Notes under the pieces: generated by a model
Told to the model about the DNA's origin: nothing
Seen by the model: the letters and a program-made list of their open reading frames with translations, nothing else
The model's database searches: none
Source of the DNA: Phyllobacterium zundukense
GTDB taxonomy: Bacteria > Pseudomonadota > Alphaproteobacteria > Rhizobiales > Rhizobiaceae
Direction: 5' to 3'
NCBI RefSeq assembly: GCF_025452195.1
Contig: NZ_CP104973.1
Span: forward strand, 2,525,001-2,589,000
DNA length: 64,000 bases
Made by a program: the position numbers and the translations under genes
Shown: piece by piece, positions 1 to 9,700 of the stretch
Numbering within the stretch: position 1 is the first letter of the stretch
How the letters are laid out: each line of letters opens with the position of its first letter

Positions 1-137
1 AGTACCTGATCCGGAGCAGGTGAGCAGGGTCTTGGTCTGCTTACCTGTAAAGGTTTAACCGGACATGGTTACCGCGAGGTTAGCGAGTGCTTAAGCAAAT
101 CTAAATTTGGAAGTTTTCCGGGCTTTGCTCTGTGTTT

Positions 138-1028
138 TCAGTTATCGCGGTTGGATTCGCGCAAGAAATTTACAATTCCTGAAAAATCAGAACCCTCATT
201 GCCAGCCGAATTGAACGCCGCATAGAGCGACTCGGCATGGGCGCCAAGCGGCGTCGCTGCTCCTACGCTCGCGGCGGCTTCCTGCGACAGCTTGAGGTCT
301 TTCAACATCAATGCAGCGGCAAATCCCGGCTTATAGCCATTATTCGCTGGAGACGTGGCAACCGGGCCGGGCACCGGACAGTATGTGGTCAGCGACCAAC
401 ATTGCCCGGATGAAGTTGAGGCTACATCAAATAATGCTTGATGCGAGAGGCCAAGTTTTTCCGCCAGCGTGAAGGCCTCGCTGACGCCGATCATCGAGAT
501 ACCGAGGATCATGTTGTTGCAGATCTTTGCGGCTTGCCCGTTGCCTGCCTCTCCGCAATGCACGATACGGCCCGCCATGGGTTTAAGAATGGGTTCAGCT
601 TTCGCAAACGCTTCAGCGCTGCCACCAACCATGAACGTCAGGGTACCGGCTGCTGCGCCGCCAATACCGCCAGAAACAGGTGCATCGACCGATTTCAGCC
701 CATTCGCTTGCGCTATTTCGTGGGCCTTGCGCGCGGACTCAACGTCGATTGTGGAGGAGTCAATGAAAAGCGCGCCGGCCTTTGTTCCCTTGGCGACGGA
801 ATGATATACCGACAGCACGTGCTTTCCCGCCGGAAGCATCGTGATAACGACATCGGCGTCCACAACTGCCGCCTCGGCGCTGGCCATGATCGTCACGCCA
901 TGGCCCTTCGCCACGTTCAAATTCTCTGGCAAGAGGTCAAAACCGAGAACCGTATGGCCTGCCCTGACCAGATTGGCCGCCATTGGATTGCCCATATGGC
1001 CAAGACCGATAAAAGCGATTGTTGTCAT
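138..1028 (-). CDS. mmsB: 3-hydroxyisobutyrate dehydrogenase
   Basis: Oxidises 3-hydroxyisobutyrate to methylmalonate semialdehyde with NAD in valine breakdown (cytoplasm). 296 aa, the usual family length. The N-terminal Rossmann signature GLGHMGNP lies at residues 8-15, the substrate-binding DAPVSGG at about 115-121, and the catalytic Lys at about 168 in the AKICNN segment. GGGAGA lies 9 bases upstream of the ATG. It follows the acyl-CoA dehydrogenase by 30 bases on the same strand, so the two form a valine catabolic unit. A second, more distant member of the family is at 62293-63165; this one is the better match to true MmsB because of its neighbour. Confidence 0.93.
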   Translation of the reverse strand: MTTIAFIGLGHMGNPMAANLVRAGHTVLGFDLLPENLNVAKGHGVTIMASAEAAVVDADVVITMLPAGKHVLSVYHSVAKGTKAGALFIDSSTIDVESARKAHEIAQANGLKSVDAPVSGGIGGAAAGTLTFMVGGSAEAFAKAEPILKPMAGRIVHCGEAGNGQAAKICNNMILGISMIGVSEAFTLAEKLGLSHQALFDVASTSSGQCWSLTTYCPVPGPVATSPANNGYKPGFAAALMLKDLKLSQEAAASVGAATPLGAHAESLYAAFNSAGNEGSDFSGIVNFLRESNRDN

Positions 1029-1058
1029 CGCAGTGTTTCTCCCTGATGCAATGTGATT

Positions 1059-2225
1059 TCAGCGGTCCGTCATATGCCGTGCGATAATGACGCGCATGAT
1101 TTCATTCGTTCCTTCGAGTATCTGGTGAACGCGCAGATCACGAACGATCTTCTCGATGCCATAGTCGTGCAGATAACCGTAACCACCATGGATCTGCAGC
1201 GCGTCGTTGGCGACATTGAAGCCAACATCCGTAACGAAGCGCTTGGCCATGGCTGACCATTTCGACGCATCATGCGCCTTGCGGTCCAGTTTCGAAGCGG
1301 CGGTATAAAGCAACATGCGGGCTGCCGACAGGTCCGTTTCCATGTCGGCAAGCTTGAACTGTAACGCCTGGAACTGGTTGATCGCCCTGCCAAAGGCCTT
1401 ACGCTCGGAGGCATAGGCTACGGCTTTGTCCAGCGCCAACTGTGCGCCGCCGAGAGAGCAGGCCGCAATATTGAGACGTCCGCCATCAAGGCCGCCCATG
1501 GCAATTTTGAAGCCGTCGCCTTCCTCGCCAAGTCGGTTTGCCACCGGAACCCGGCAATTATCGAAGATGACCTGTCTCGTGGATTGAGCGTTCCACCCCA
1601 TCTTGAACTCATTTGCGCCGAACGAAAGGCCGGGGGCGTCCTTCGGGATTACAAGCGCTGAAATGCCTTTCGGTCCGTCCTCGCCGGTCCGTACCATTGT
1701 CACGTAAACGTCGGAGTCGCCGGCACCTGAGATAAACTGCTTGGCACCGTTGAGCACGTACTCATCGCCGTCGCGCACCGCGCGTGTCTTCAGTGCTGCA
1801 GCATCGGAACCGGAATTGGGTTCGGTCAAGCAATAGCTGGCCAACCACTCCATGGACGTCAATTTCGGTACAAAGCGCAGACGTTGCTCCTCGTTGCCAA
1901 AGAGATCAATCATCCATGTTCCCATATTGTGGATGGATATAAACGCCGAGAATGCAGGGCAAGCCGCCGACAGGACTTCGAAAATCAGAACGGCATCGAG
2001 CCGCTTCAGCCCTGAACCGCCCACATCCTCGCGCACATAAATACCGCCCATACCAAGCGGACCGGTCTCGCGAATCACATCCGCCGGAAAATGCTTTTCG
2101 CGATCCCAGGAGAGGGCATTGGGTGCCACACGATTGGAGGCAAACGCACGGGCCATGTCCTGGATTGCCAGTTGATCCTCGTTGAGTTCGAACTGACCGG
2201 ACGCCGAATCGACCAGTGTGTCCAT
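1059..2225 (-). CDS. Isobutyryl-CoA dehydrogenase (acyl-CoA dehydrogenase family)
   Basis: FAD-dependent alpha,beta-desaturation of an acyl-CoA; the mmsB neighbour suggests isobutyryl-CoA of the valine pathway. 388 aa from the ATG at 2225, chosen because AGGGAGG precedes it; an upstream in-frame start at 2327 would add 34 unrelated residues and run into the cobQ start region. Visible family features are the AYCLTEPNSGSDA flavin/substrate segment, the GGYGYL motif, and the catalytic Glu in EGTNEIMR near residue 371. Substrate specificity is inferred from context; a short branched-chain acyl-CoA substrate other than isobutyryl-CoA is possible. Confidence 0.88.
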   Translation of the reverse strand: MDTLVDSASGQFELNEDQLAIQDMARAFASNRVAPNALSWDREKHFPADVIRETGPLGMGGIYVREDVGGSGLKRLDAVLIFEVLSAACPAFSAFISIHNMGTWMIDLFGNEEQRLRFVPKLTSMEWLASYCLTEPNSGSDAAALKTRAVRDGDEYVLNGAKQFISGAGDSDVYVTMVRTGEDGPKGISALVIPKDAPGLSFGANEFKMGWNAQSTRQVIFDNCRVPVANRLGEEGDGFKIAMGGLDGGRLNIAACSLGGAQLALDKAVAYASERKAFGRAINQFQALQFKLADMETDLSAARMLLYTAASKLDRKAHDASKWSAMAKRFVTDVGFNVANDALQIHGGYGYLHDYGIEKIVRDLRVHQILEGTNEIMRVIIARHMTDR

Positions 2226-2332
2226 GGCAACCTCCCTGTATTCTTGTTCCAGGCACTCTATCCCAAGCACGAGGGGGCGCAACATTTTGCGTGGGGCTAG
2301 GAAGAGAAAGACATATCCGCTACTCAAAGCCT

Positions 2333-3793
2333 ATGACGTACGCAATCATGTTGCAGGGAACTGGCTCTGATGTTGGGAAATCGGTCCTCGTGGCCGGACT
2401 TTGCCGGCTGGCGCGCAATCGCGGGCTGAAGGTGCGCCCCTTCAAGCCGCAGAACATGTCCAACAATGCCGCGGTGAGCGACGATGGCGGTGAGATCGGC
2501 CGGGCGCAATGGCTGCAGGCACTGGCTTGCGGCGTGCCTTCATCGGTGCATATGAACCCGGTGCTTTTGAAACCACAATCGGAGACCGGCAGCCAGATCA
2601 TCGTGCAGGGCAAGGTCTGGGGGCAGACCAAGGGCAGGGATTACCAGAAGTTCAAAGCGCAGCTCCTCGATGCGGTCATGGTGTCTTGGGATATCATGCG
2701 GGACGGTGCGGATCTGGTTATAATCGAGGGTGCGGGATCGCCTGCGGAAATCAATCTGCGCGCTGGCGACATCGCCAATATGGGCTTTGCAACCCGTGCC
2801 AAAGTGCCTGTCGTGCTGGTGGGCGATATCGATCGTGGCGGGGTGATTGCATCGATCGTCGGCACACACGCGATTCTTCAACCGGAGGATCGTGACATGA
2901 TCATTGGCTATATCATCAACAAGTTTCGCGGCGATATTTCCTTGTTCGATGATGGACTCAAATCCATAACGCAATTTACTGGCTGGCCGTCATTCGGCGT
3001 CGTGCCATGGTTGAAGGATGCTTCGCGGTTACCCGCCGAGGATTCAGTCGTGCTGGAACGCCTGGTCAAAGGCGAGAGGCGGGCTTTGAAAATCGCCGTT
3101 CCTGTTCTCGACCGCATTGCCAATTTCGATGATTTCGATCCGCTGATGGCAGAACCGCAGGTGGATGTGGTCATGGTAAGAAGTGGCGAACGGCTGCCTG
3201 CAGATGCCGGACTTGTGATCATTCCCGGCTCCAAATCCACGATTGGCGATCTCTTGCGCTTCAAGGAGAATGGCTGGGACGGCGATCTTGAAATGCACCG
3301 GCGACGCGGGGGGCATATCATCGGCATATGCGGCGGATATCAAATGCTCGGTCGCACTGTCCGCGATCCCGATGGAATTGAAGGAAATGTCACGGAAGTA
3401 AAAGGTCTCGGTCACCTCGATATCGATACGGTAATGGAACCGGAGAAGACGGTGCGCAATGTAGACGCTCATTCGCTGCAGTTCGATTTGCCGTTGAAGG
3501 GCTACGAGATTCACCTTGGTAGAACAACGGGACCGGACTGCGAGCGACCAACAGTTCGTATCAATGGCACAGAGGATGGTGCCACCTCCAGGGACGGCAA
3601 AGTTTTTGGCAGCTATTTGCACGGGCTATTCGTAGACGATGGTTTCAGGGCGGCATTCTTACAATCCATGGGTATTGCTGCGGACGCGCTCGATTATCAT
3701 GCCGGGGTAGACCAGGCTCTCGATTCCATAGCCAGCCAACTGTCTGACGTGCTGGATATCGACGCGCTGCTTCAGCTGAAATCACAGCCGTGA
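2333..3793 (+). CDS. cobQ: Cobyric acid synthase CobQ
   Basis: Glutamine- and ATP-dependent amidation of four carboxylates (b, d, e, g) of adenosylcobyrinic a,c-diamide. 486 aa from ATG 2333, the family's normal length; an in-frame start at 2216 would add 39 residues without homology. The N-terminal dethiobiotin-synthetase-like ATPase domain begins with QGTGSDVGKS. The C-terminal class I glutamine amidotransferase has the nucleophile Cys at about 333 (GICGGYQMLG) and the His at about 430 (SYLHGLF). It is divergent from the acyl-CoA dehydrogenase gene and lies just upstream of the B12 riboswitch, so it is probably not itself under that switch. Confidence 0.95.
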   Translation: MTYAIMLQGTGSDVGKSVLVAGLCRLARNRGLKVRPFKPQNMSNNAAVSDDGGEIGRAQWLQALACGVPSSVHMNPVLLKPQSETGSQIIVQGKVWGQTKGRDYQKFKAQLLDAVMVSWDIMRDGADLVIIEGAGSPAEINLRAGDIANMGFATRAKVPVVLVGDIDRGGVIASIVGTHAILQPEDRDMIIGYIINKFRGDISLFDDGLKSITQFTGWPSFGVVPWLKDASRLPAEDSVVLERLVKGERRALKIAVPVLDRIANFDDFDPLMAEPQVDVVMVRSGERLPADAGLVIIPGSKSTIGDLLRFKENGWDGDLEMHRRRGGHIIGICGGYQMLGRTVRDPDGIEGNVTEVKGLGHLDIDTVMEPEKTVRNVDAHSLQFDLPLKGYEIHLGRTTGPDCERPTVRINGTEDGATSRDGKVFGSYLHGLFVDDGFRAAFLQSMGIAADALDYHAGVDQALDSIASQLSDVLDIDALLQLKSQP

Positions 3794-3863
3794 CGCGGAA
3801 GACCCAGGTTGATGTCGTAGTTTTGTTTGACATTTCCGTCGCTTGATGAATAACGTCCACCCC

Positions 3864-4076
3864 ATGATTGGTTCCCGATATCGGCCAAAGGCCAAGGGAT
3901 CAAAAGGGAATGCGACGGCCGTACCCATCAGGGCGACCTAACCGCAGCCGACCCCGCGACTGTAGAGCGGTGAGGATCGATGTCAGCGCCAGAAGCGAAA
4001 GCTGATGGCAGCCACTGGGAGACCGGGAAGGCGGCATTGATCTTACGACCCGCGAGCCAGGAGACCTGCCAGTCAT
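3864..4076 (+). promoter_or_regulatory. Cobalamin (adenosylcobalamin) riboswitch
   Basis: Closing stem P1 is visible as ATGATTGGT (3864-3872) pairing with GCCAGTCAT (4068-4076), nine pairs including G-U. Between them are the class hallmarks in order: AAAAGGGAATGCG (3902-3914), GCAGCCGACCCCGCGACTGT (3944-3963), GCCACTGG with ACCGGGAAGGC (4011-4032), and the B12 box GAGCCAGGAGACCTGCC (4054-4070). It precedes cbtB by 60 bases. It should lower expression of the cobalt importer and downstream cob genes when adenosylcobalamin is plentiful. Two small hairpins follow (4078-4091 and 4098-4115) with no T-run, so the switch more likely acts at translation of cbtB; that last point is inference. Confidence 0.96.
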
Positions 4077-4136
4077 AGGGCAATAGTGCCCAAAACCGAA
4101 GGGGATTGTCCCTTCTGGCCCTGCACGGAGGTTGTT

Positions 4137-4316
4137 ATGGCTGCTGCTCGTACTTCGACTACGATTTCTCTCCCGCTCGCATCGCGTCTGACCACGGCGG
4201 TGTTTTCGCTTATGCTCGGCGTGTTCATCATCTACGGTGTCGGTCTTTCGCATTCCGAAACGCTGCATGATACCGCGCACGACACCCGCCATTCATATGG
4301 ATTTCCCTGCCATTGA
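4137..4316 (+). CDS. cbtB: Cobalt transporter subunit CbtB
   Basis: Small membrane subunit of the CbtAB predicted cobalt importer. 59 aa, one membrane segment at about residues 18-37, and a His-rich tail (HDTAHDTRH, ending FPCH) that is the family mark and probably binds metal. The ATG at 4137 follows CGGAGG by 5 bases; a longer in-frame reading from 4086 would start inside the riboswitch platform and is not used. First gene after the B12 riboswitch, followed by cbtA. Confidence 0.9.
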   Translation: MAAARTSTTISLPLASRLTTAVFSLMLGVFIIYGVGLSHSETLHDTAHDTRHSYGFPCH

Positions 4317-4325
4317 GCTTTTCAC

Positions 4326-4348
4326 TAGCTGAATAGACGATTCAGCTA
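4326..4348 (+). repeat. Nine-base-pair inverted repeat between cbtB and cbtA
   Basis: TAGCTGAAT and ATTCAGCTA form a perfect stem around a 5-base loop, 10 bases after the cbtB stop. No run of T follows, so it is not a standard terminator. It could be an mRNA-stabilising or processing hairpin that sets the ratio of CbtB to CbtA, or could have no function. Confidence 0.6.
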
Positions 4349-4441
4349 TCTGCTCTTACGCATTGAAAAATTACAATTTGTTTGGTCCGGGGCCTTTTTC
4401 AGGTACCCGGCGTCTCGCTTTAGGGATGGGGAGTGAATTCC

Positions 4442-5167
4442 ATGTTGGTTAAATATCTTCTGGCTACCATCGTAGCCGGTCTGTTTGCCGGTATTCTTTT
4501 GACACCGGCGATGTATGTGCGGAATGTTCCGCTTATTCTGCATGCCGAGGAATATGAAAACGCCAGCGGTCATGAACATAGCCATGACGCTGCAGCGGCG
4601 GCGACTGAGGCTGCACCCGCTGCCGTAGCCCCGCACGAACATGAAGAAGAGGCAAGCCCTGCGCTTCCATTCGGCCGCTTTGGCAATACGCTGCTGATCA
4701 ATCTCGTTGCCGGTGCTGGCTTTGCCCTCATCACAGGGGCTGCCGCACTTTTTCTGGGTCGCAGGATCACGTTGCAAAATGGTATTTATTGGGGTCTTGC
4801 AGGCTTCTTTATTTTCAATCTTGCGCCTGCATTCAGCCTTGCGCCGGAACTCCCGGCAATGCCTGCCGCCGATCTCGCCACAAGGCAAGCATGGTGGCTG
4901 ATTACAGTTCTGCTGACGGCAGGCGGCGTTTATCTCATCGTGCTTCGCGACGAGATCTGGGCAAAGGTGCTGGGCATTGCGCTGATCGTGGCTCCGCATA
5001 TTTACGGTGCGCCTGAAGTCGACGATCTCACCTCAAGCGTACCGCCGACTTTGGCTTCCGAATTTGCAGTGTCGACACTGGCAACCAACCTGTTCTTCTG
5101 GGTGGTGCTCGGAACAGCGCTTGGCTGGGCCATTCAGCATTATGCGCAATCGGAATTGGATGCGTGA
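4442..5167 (+). CDS. cbtA: Cobalt transporter subunit CbtA
   Basis: Main membrane subunit of the predicted CbtAB cobalt importer. 241 aa from ATG 4442, with GGGGAG 9 bases upstream; an alternative GTG at 4433 adds three residues. Several membrane helices are visible (about residues 4-24, 80-100, 108-128, 145-165, 215-235) and a His/Glu-rich loop after the first one (HEHSHD and HEHEEE). It lies between cbtB and cobP, and its stop TGA overlaps the cobP ATG by one base. Transport is inferred from family and from the riboswitch. Confidence 0.9.
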   Translation: MLVKYLLATIVAGLFAGILLTPAMYVRNVPLILHAEEYENASGHEHSHDAAAAATEAAPAAVAPHEHEEEASPALPFGRFGNTLLINLVAGAGFALITGAAALFLGRRITLQNGIYWGLAGFFIFNLAPAFSLAPELPAMPAADLATRQAWWLITVLLTAGGVYLIVLRDEIWAKVLGIALIVAPHIYGAPEVDDLTSSVPPTLASEFAVSTLATNLFFWVVLGTALGWAIQHYAQSELDA

Positions 5168-5691
5168 TGATAACGCTGGAGCGCGGGGTTACGTTTATAC
5201 TTGGCGGCGCGCGCTCCGGTAAATCCTCCTTTGCCGAGGGGCTAATAGAAGCGTCCGGTTTGCATGCGGTCTATCTTGCCACCGGCAGGGCGTGGGACGA
5301 CGAAATGTCGGAGCGCATCGGACAGCACAAGCAGCGGCGTGGTAGTTCCTGGACCACCATCGAGGAACCACTCGATCTGGTCGGTGTGCTGCAAAGCGAG
5401 TGCACCGGCAACCGCGCAGTTCTTATCGACTGCCTGACCTTGTGGCTCACCAATCTGATGATGTCTGAGAAAGATATCGAAACAGAAACAGCGCGGCTTG
5501 TTGCGGCGCTGCCAACATTTAAGGGTGCCACGGTGCTGGTCTCCAATGAGGTCGGTCTCGGCATCGTGCCGGAAAACCGCATGGCGCGCGACTTTCGCGA
5601 CCATGCGGGCCGGCTTCATCAAGCCGTGGCGGCCGCTGCGGCTCAGGTCTATTTCGTCGCGGCAGGACTGCCGCTCAAAATGAAGGGATAA
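5167..5691 (+). CDS. cobP: Adenosylcobinamide kinase / adenosylcobinamide-phosphate guanylyltransferase CobP (CobU)
   Basis: Bifunctional enzyme of nucleotide loop assembly: phosphorylates adenosylcobinamide and then transfers GMP from GTP. 174 aa. P-loop GGARSGKS at residues 13-20; the guanylylated His is probably H54 in [21 protein letters not shown] and [13 protein letters not shown] are conserved. Start taken at ATG 5167 in a TGATG overlap with cbtA; GTG 5164 is an in-frame alternative. cobW follows after 4 bases. Confidence 0.94.
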   Translation: MITLERGVTFILGGARSGKSSFAEGLIEASGLHAVYLATGRAWDDEMSERIGQHKQRRGSSWTTIEEPLDLVGVLQSECTGNRAVLIDCLTLWLTNLMMSEKDIETETARLVAALPTFKGATVLVSNEVGLGIVPENRMARDFRDHAGRLHQAVAAAAAQVYFVAAGLPLKMKG

Positions 5692-5695
5692 CACC

Positions 5696-6748
5696 ATGCA
5701 GGGTCAAAAGATTCCGGCTACCGTCATCACCGGCTTCCTCGGTTCGGGCAAGACGACGATGATCCGCAACCTCCTGGAAAATGCCAATGGCAAGCGCATC
5801 GCGCTCATCATCAATGAGTTCGGCGATCTTGGCGTCGATGGCAATCTGCTTAAAGGTTGCGGGATCGAGGCGTGCCGCGACGAGGATATGATTGAACTGA
5901 ACAATGGCTGCATCTGCTGCACCGTCGCGGATGATTTCATTCCGACGATGACCAAACTCTTGGATCGGCCGGATCGCTTCGACCACATCGTCATCGAGAC
6001 GTCGGGTCTTGCCTTGCCGCAACCGCTGGTCGCGGCCTTCAACTGGCCAGAGATCAAGACACAAGTGACCGTCGATGGTGTGGTTACCGTCATCGACGCC
6101 GCTGCGGTTTCCGAAGGTCGCTTTGCTGACGATCACGACAAGATCGATGCGCAGCGCCAACTAGATGAATCGCTTGATCACGAAAGTCCTCTTGAAGAGC
6201 TGTTCGAAGACCAGATACGTGCCGCTGATCTCATTGTGCTCAACAAATCCGATCTTATCAGCGATGCCGAACTGACGAGTGTTCGCAGCGATGTGCAGAG
6301 CCGATCCTCGCGCTCGCTCAACATGGTTTCAGCAAGCTACGGCAAGCTTAGCAATGAATTGCTGCTTGGACTGGGCGTCGGCACCGAGGAAGACATCGCC
6401 AATCGCCAGTCGCATCACGAGATGGAACATGCGGCAGGCGAAGCGCACGATCATGATGAGTTCGAGAGCTTCGTCGTCGGACTTGGTCCAGTGGCCGAGC
6501 CCAAATCATTTGTCGAAAAGCTCAAAGCAGTGATTGCCGATCACGATGTCCTGCGGCTCAAGGGCTTCGTCGATGTTCCCGGCAAGCCGATGCGTCTTGT
6601 GATTCAGGCCGTTGGCTCGCGCATCGAGCATTATTTCGACCGAAGCTGGAGCCCCGGCGAAGAGCGGCAAACGCGGCTCGTGGTGATCGGTTTGCACGAT
6701 ATCGACACAGCAGCCATTTCGACTGCAATGAACGCTGCGGCGGCTTGA
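5696..6748 (+). CDS. cobW: Cobalamin biosynthesis GTPase / metallochaperone CobW
   Basis: G3E-family GTPase, thought to deliver cobalt to the CobNST chelatase. 350 aa. P-loop GFLGSGKTT at residues 13-21, the metal-binding CxCC in NNGCICCTV near residues 76-83, and a His/Asp-rich stretch (SHHEMEHAAGEAHDHDE) near residues 235-255 that separates the GTPase from the C-terminal CobW_C domain. Its place directly before cobN agrees with the chaperone role and with CobW rather than a zinc-related relative. Confidence 0.94.
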   Translation: MQGQKIPATVITGFLGSGKTTMIRNLLENANGKRIALIINEFGDLGVDGNLLKGCGIEACRDEDMIELNNGCICCTVADDFIPTMTKLLDRPDRFDHIVIETSGLALPQPLVAAFNWPEIKTQVTVDGVVTVIDAAAVSEGRFADDHDKIDAQRQLDESLDHESPLEELFEDQIRAADLIVLNKSDLISDAELTSVRSDVQSRSSRSLNMVSASYGKLSNELLLGLGVGTEEDIANRQSHHEMEHAAGEAHDHDEFESFVVGLGPVAEPKSFVEKLKAVIADHDVLRLKGFVDVPGKPMRLVIQAVGSRIEHYFDRSWSPGEERQTRLVVIGLHDIDTAAISTAMNAAAA

Positions 6749-6763
6749 ACTTAGGAAAATTGA

Positions 6764-9700
6764 ATGCATCTCCTGCTTGCCCAGAAAGGCACGATCGTTG
6801 AAGGCGCCGAGGCCATAGACCTTGGCCAGACGCCGGGAGATGTGCTGTTTCTTTCCGCTGCCGATACGGAACTGGCAAGCCTTAGCTCTGCCCAGCGACA
6901 AAACGATGCCGTATCGTTGCGCCTCGCCAATATGATGGCCCTGGCGCATCCCATGTCCGTTGATGCTTATGTCGAGCGGACAGCGCGCCATGCAAAGCTT
7001 ATTGTTGTGCGGATTATCGGCGGCGAAAGCTATTGGCCTTACGGGCTGGAGGCGTTGCATGCTTGCGCCGTTAATCACAAGGTACAGCTTGCGGTGCTGC
7101 CAGGTGACGATAAGCCGGACCCTGGGCTGGACCGGTTTTCCACGATTTCACGACAGGATCGCGATGCGCTGTGGCACTATCTGCTGGAGGGCGGCGCGCA
7201 GAACGCCCTACGTTTCCTCGATTATTGTGGATCACTGATTGACGGCAGGGATAAGCCGCAGGAGGCAGCGCCGCTTTTGAAAGCCGGGTTGTGGTGGCCG
7301 GGCAGTGCCGCGCCATCGCTGGAAGAACTGCATGGGCATTGGCGGGATAATGCATCGGTCGTGGCCATCTGTTTTTACCGCGCACTGGTGCAGAGCGGGC
7401 AGACGCAGCCGGTCGAAGCTTTGATCGATGCGCTGAAAGCCAAGGGGCTCAACCCTTTACCGGTGTTCGTTTCTAGTCTGAAAGATCCGGTATCTGTGGC
7501 GACGCTAGAGAGCATTTTCGGCGAAGCGCCGCCTGCGGTCGTGCTCAATGCCACCGGGTTTGCCGTTTCCGCACCGGGCAGCGCACGCAAAGCTACCGTG
7601 CTCGAACACGACGGCGCCGTGGTGCTACAGGTTATCTTTTCCGGATCAAGCATCGAACAATGGCGCGGCTCCGATCAGGGCTTGTCAGCCCGCGACCTGG
7701 CAATGAATGTGGCGCTTCCCGAGGTGGATGGCCGTGTGCTGTCACGCGCTGTATCGTTCAAATCCGCAAAGCATTATGATGAAGCGGTCGAGGCTAATAT
7801 CGTAACGCACGAACCCTTGGCCAATCGTGTTGAATTTGTTGCGGCGTTGGCAGCCAACTGGGCGCGGCTTCGAGCCGCAAAGCCCGTGGCGCGCCGCGTC
7901 GCTCTCATTATGGCCAATTATCCCAATCGCGACGGCCGGCTTGGCAATGGTGTGGGTTTGGATACGCCTGCGGGTACCTGGCACATCCTGCATGCGATGC
8001 GCGAGCAGGGCTACCCGGTTGCCAATGTATCAACTGACGGCGACGCGCTGATCAATCATATGATGGCGGGCCCGACCAACGCTGCGAGCGATGGCCGGGA
8101 AATCCGCGAAACCATTTCTTTGAATCAATACAGATGCTTCTTTGAAAAGCTTCCACAATCGATTCAAGCTGCTGTCACTGCCCGCTGGGGCGAGCCTGAT
8201 GCCGACCCGTACTTTATGCAGGATGCGCAGACGTTCGCACTGCCGCTCGCCCGTTTCGGCGAAACGCTTGTCGGCATTCAGCCGGCGCGCGGTTACAATA
8301 TCGATCCGAAAGAAACCTATCATTCGCCCGATCTCGTGCCGCCACATGGGTATCTCGCGTTCTACGCCTATCTGCGCGAGGTCTATGGCGCCCACGCCAT
8401 CGTCCATGTCGGCAAGCACGGCAATCTCGAATGGCTGCCGGGCAAGTCCTTGGCGCTTTCGGATAACTGCTATCCGGAAGTCGTGCTTGGTGCCGTCCCG
8501 CATATCTATCCGTTCATTGTCAATGATCCGGGCGAGGGTACACAGGCCAAGCGCCGCTCATCCGCCGTCATCATCGATCATTTGACACCACCGCTAACGC
8601 GCGCCGAGAGCTATGGCCCGCTCAAAGACCTCGAAGCGCTGGTGGACGAGTATTACGAGGCATCCGGTGTCGATCCGCGCCGTCTTGTGCGTCTTAAGGC
8701 GCAAATTCTCGATCTGGTCCGCGATATCGGGCTCGACAGCGATGCCGGCATTCACGATCATGACCCGGACGATCTCGCTCTGCAGAAACTCGATGCGTAT
8801 CTTTGCGATTTGAAGGAAATGCAAATCCGCGATGGCCTGCATGTTTTTGGACGATCGCCGGAAGGGCATCTGCTGACCGATCTCGTGGTTGCGCTGGCGC
8901 GCGTGCCACGCGGAGCCGGCCATGGCGCCGATCAGAGCCTGCAGCGGGCGATTGCGCTCGATCTCGGGCTGGAGGGCTTCGACCCGCTGGATTGTGAGAT
9001 GGCCAAGCCGTGGAACGGGCCTCGCCCCGATATCTTGCAAGCTATTTCGGATGAGCCTTGGCGCATCGCCGGCGATACCGTCGAACGTGTCGAGCTGCTG
9101 GCCGCCAAATTGGTGGCCGGAGAGATGGATTGCCCAGAGAGCTGGATTGCGACGGCCGTGGTCCTAGAAGGCATTCGTACCAATCTATACCCTGCCGTTA
9201 TAGTCTGTGGTGACGCCGAGATGAATGGCTTGCTGACAGCACTGGATGGGCGATTCGTTGCGCCGGGACCGTCGGGGGCACCAACTCGCGGGCGTCCGGA
9301 TGTCTTGCCGACAGGGCGAAACTTCTTTTCTGTCGATACCCGCGCCGTACCAACGCCTGCGGCATGGGAACTCGGACAAAAATCCGCTGAGCTTCTGATC
9401 CGACGCTACACGCAGGATCATGGCGAATGGCCGACCTCCTTCGGCCTTACGGCCTGGGGCACATCCAACATGCGCACTGGCGGCGACGATATTGCACAGG
9501 CGCTGGCATTGATTGGCGTCAGGCCCGTCTGGGAAATGGCCTCGCGCCGGGTTACCGGTTACGAGATCATCCCGACGGCAATGCTTGGCCGTCCACGCGT
9601 CGATGTAACGCTGCGTATCTCAGGCTTCTTCCGCGATGCATTTCCAGACCAGATAGCGCTGTTCGACATGGCAGTGCGGGCAGTGGGCGCTTTGGATGAA

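Noticed and set aside
438..1046. Plus-strand open frames across mmsB and similar long frames opposite cobN, soeA and dppB
   Set aside because: Shadow frames opposite strongly conserved genes; Arg/His/Pro-rich composition and no family features.
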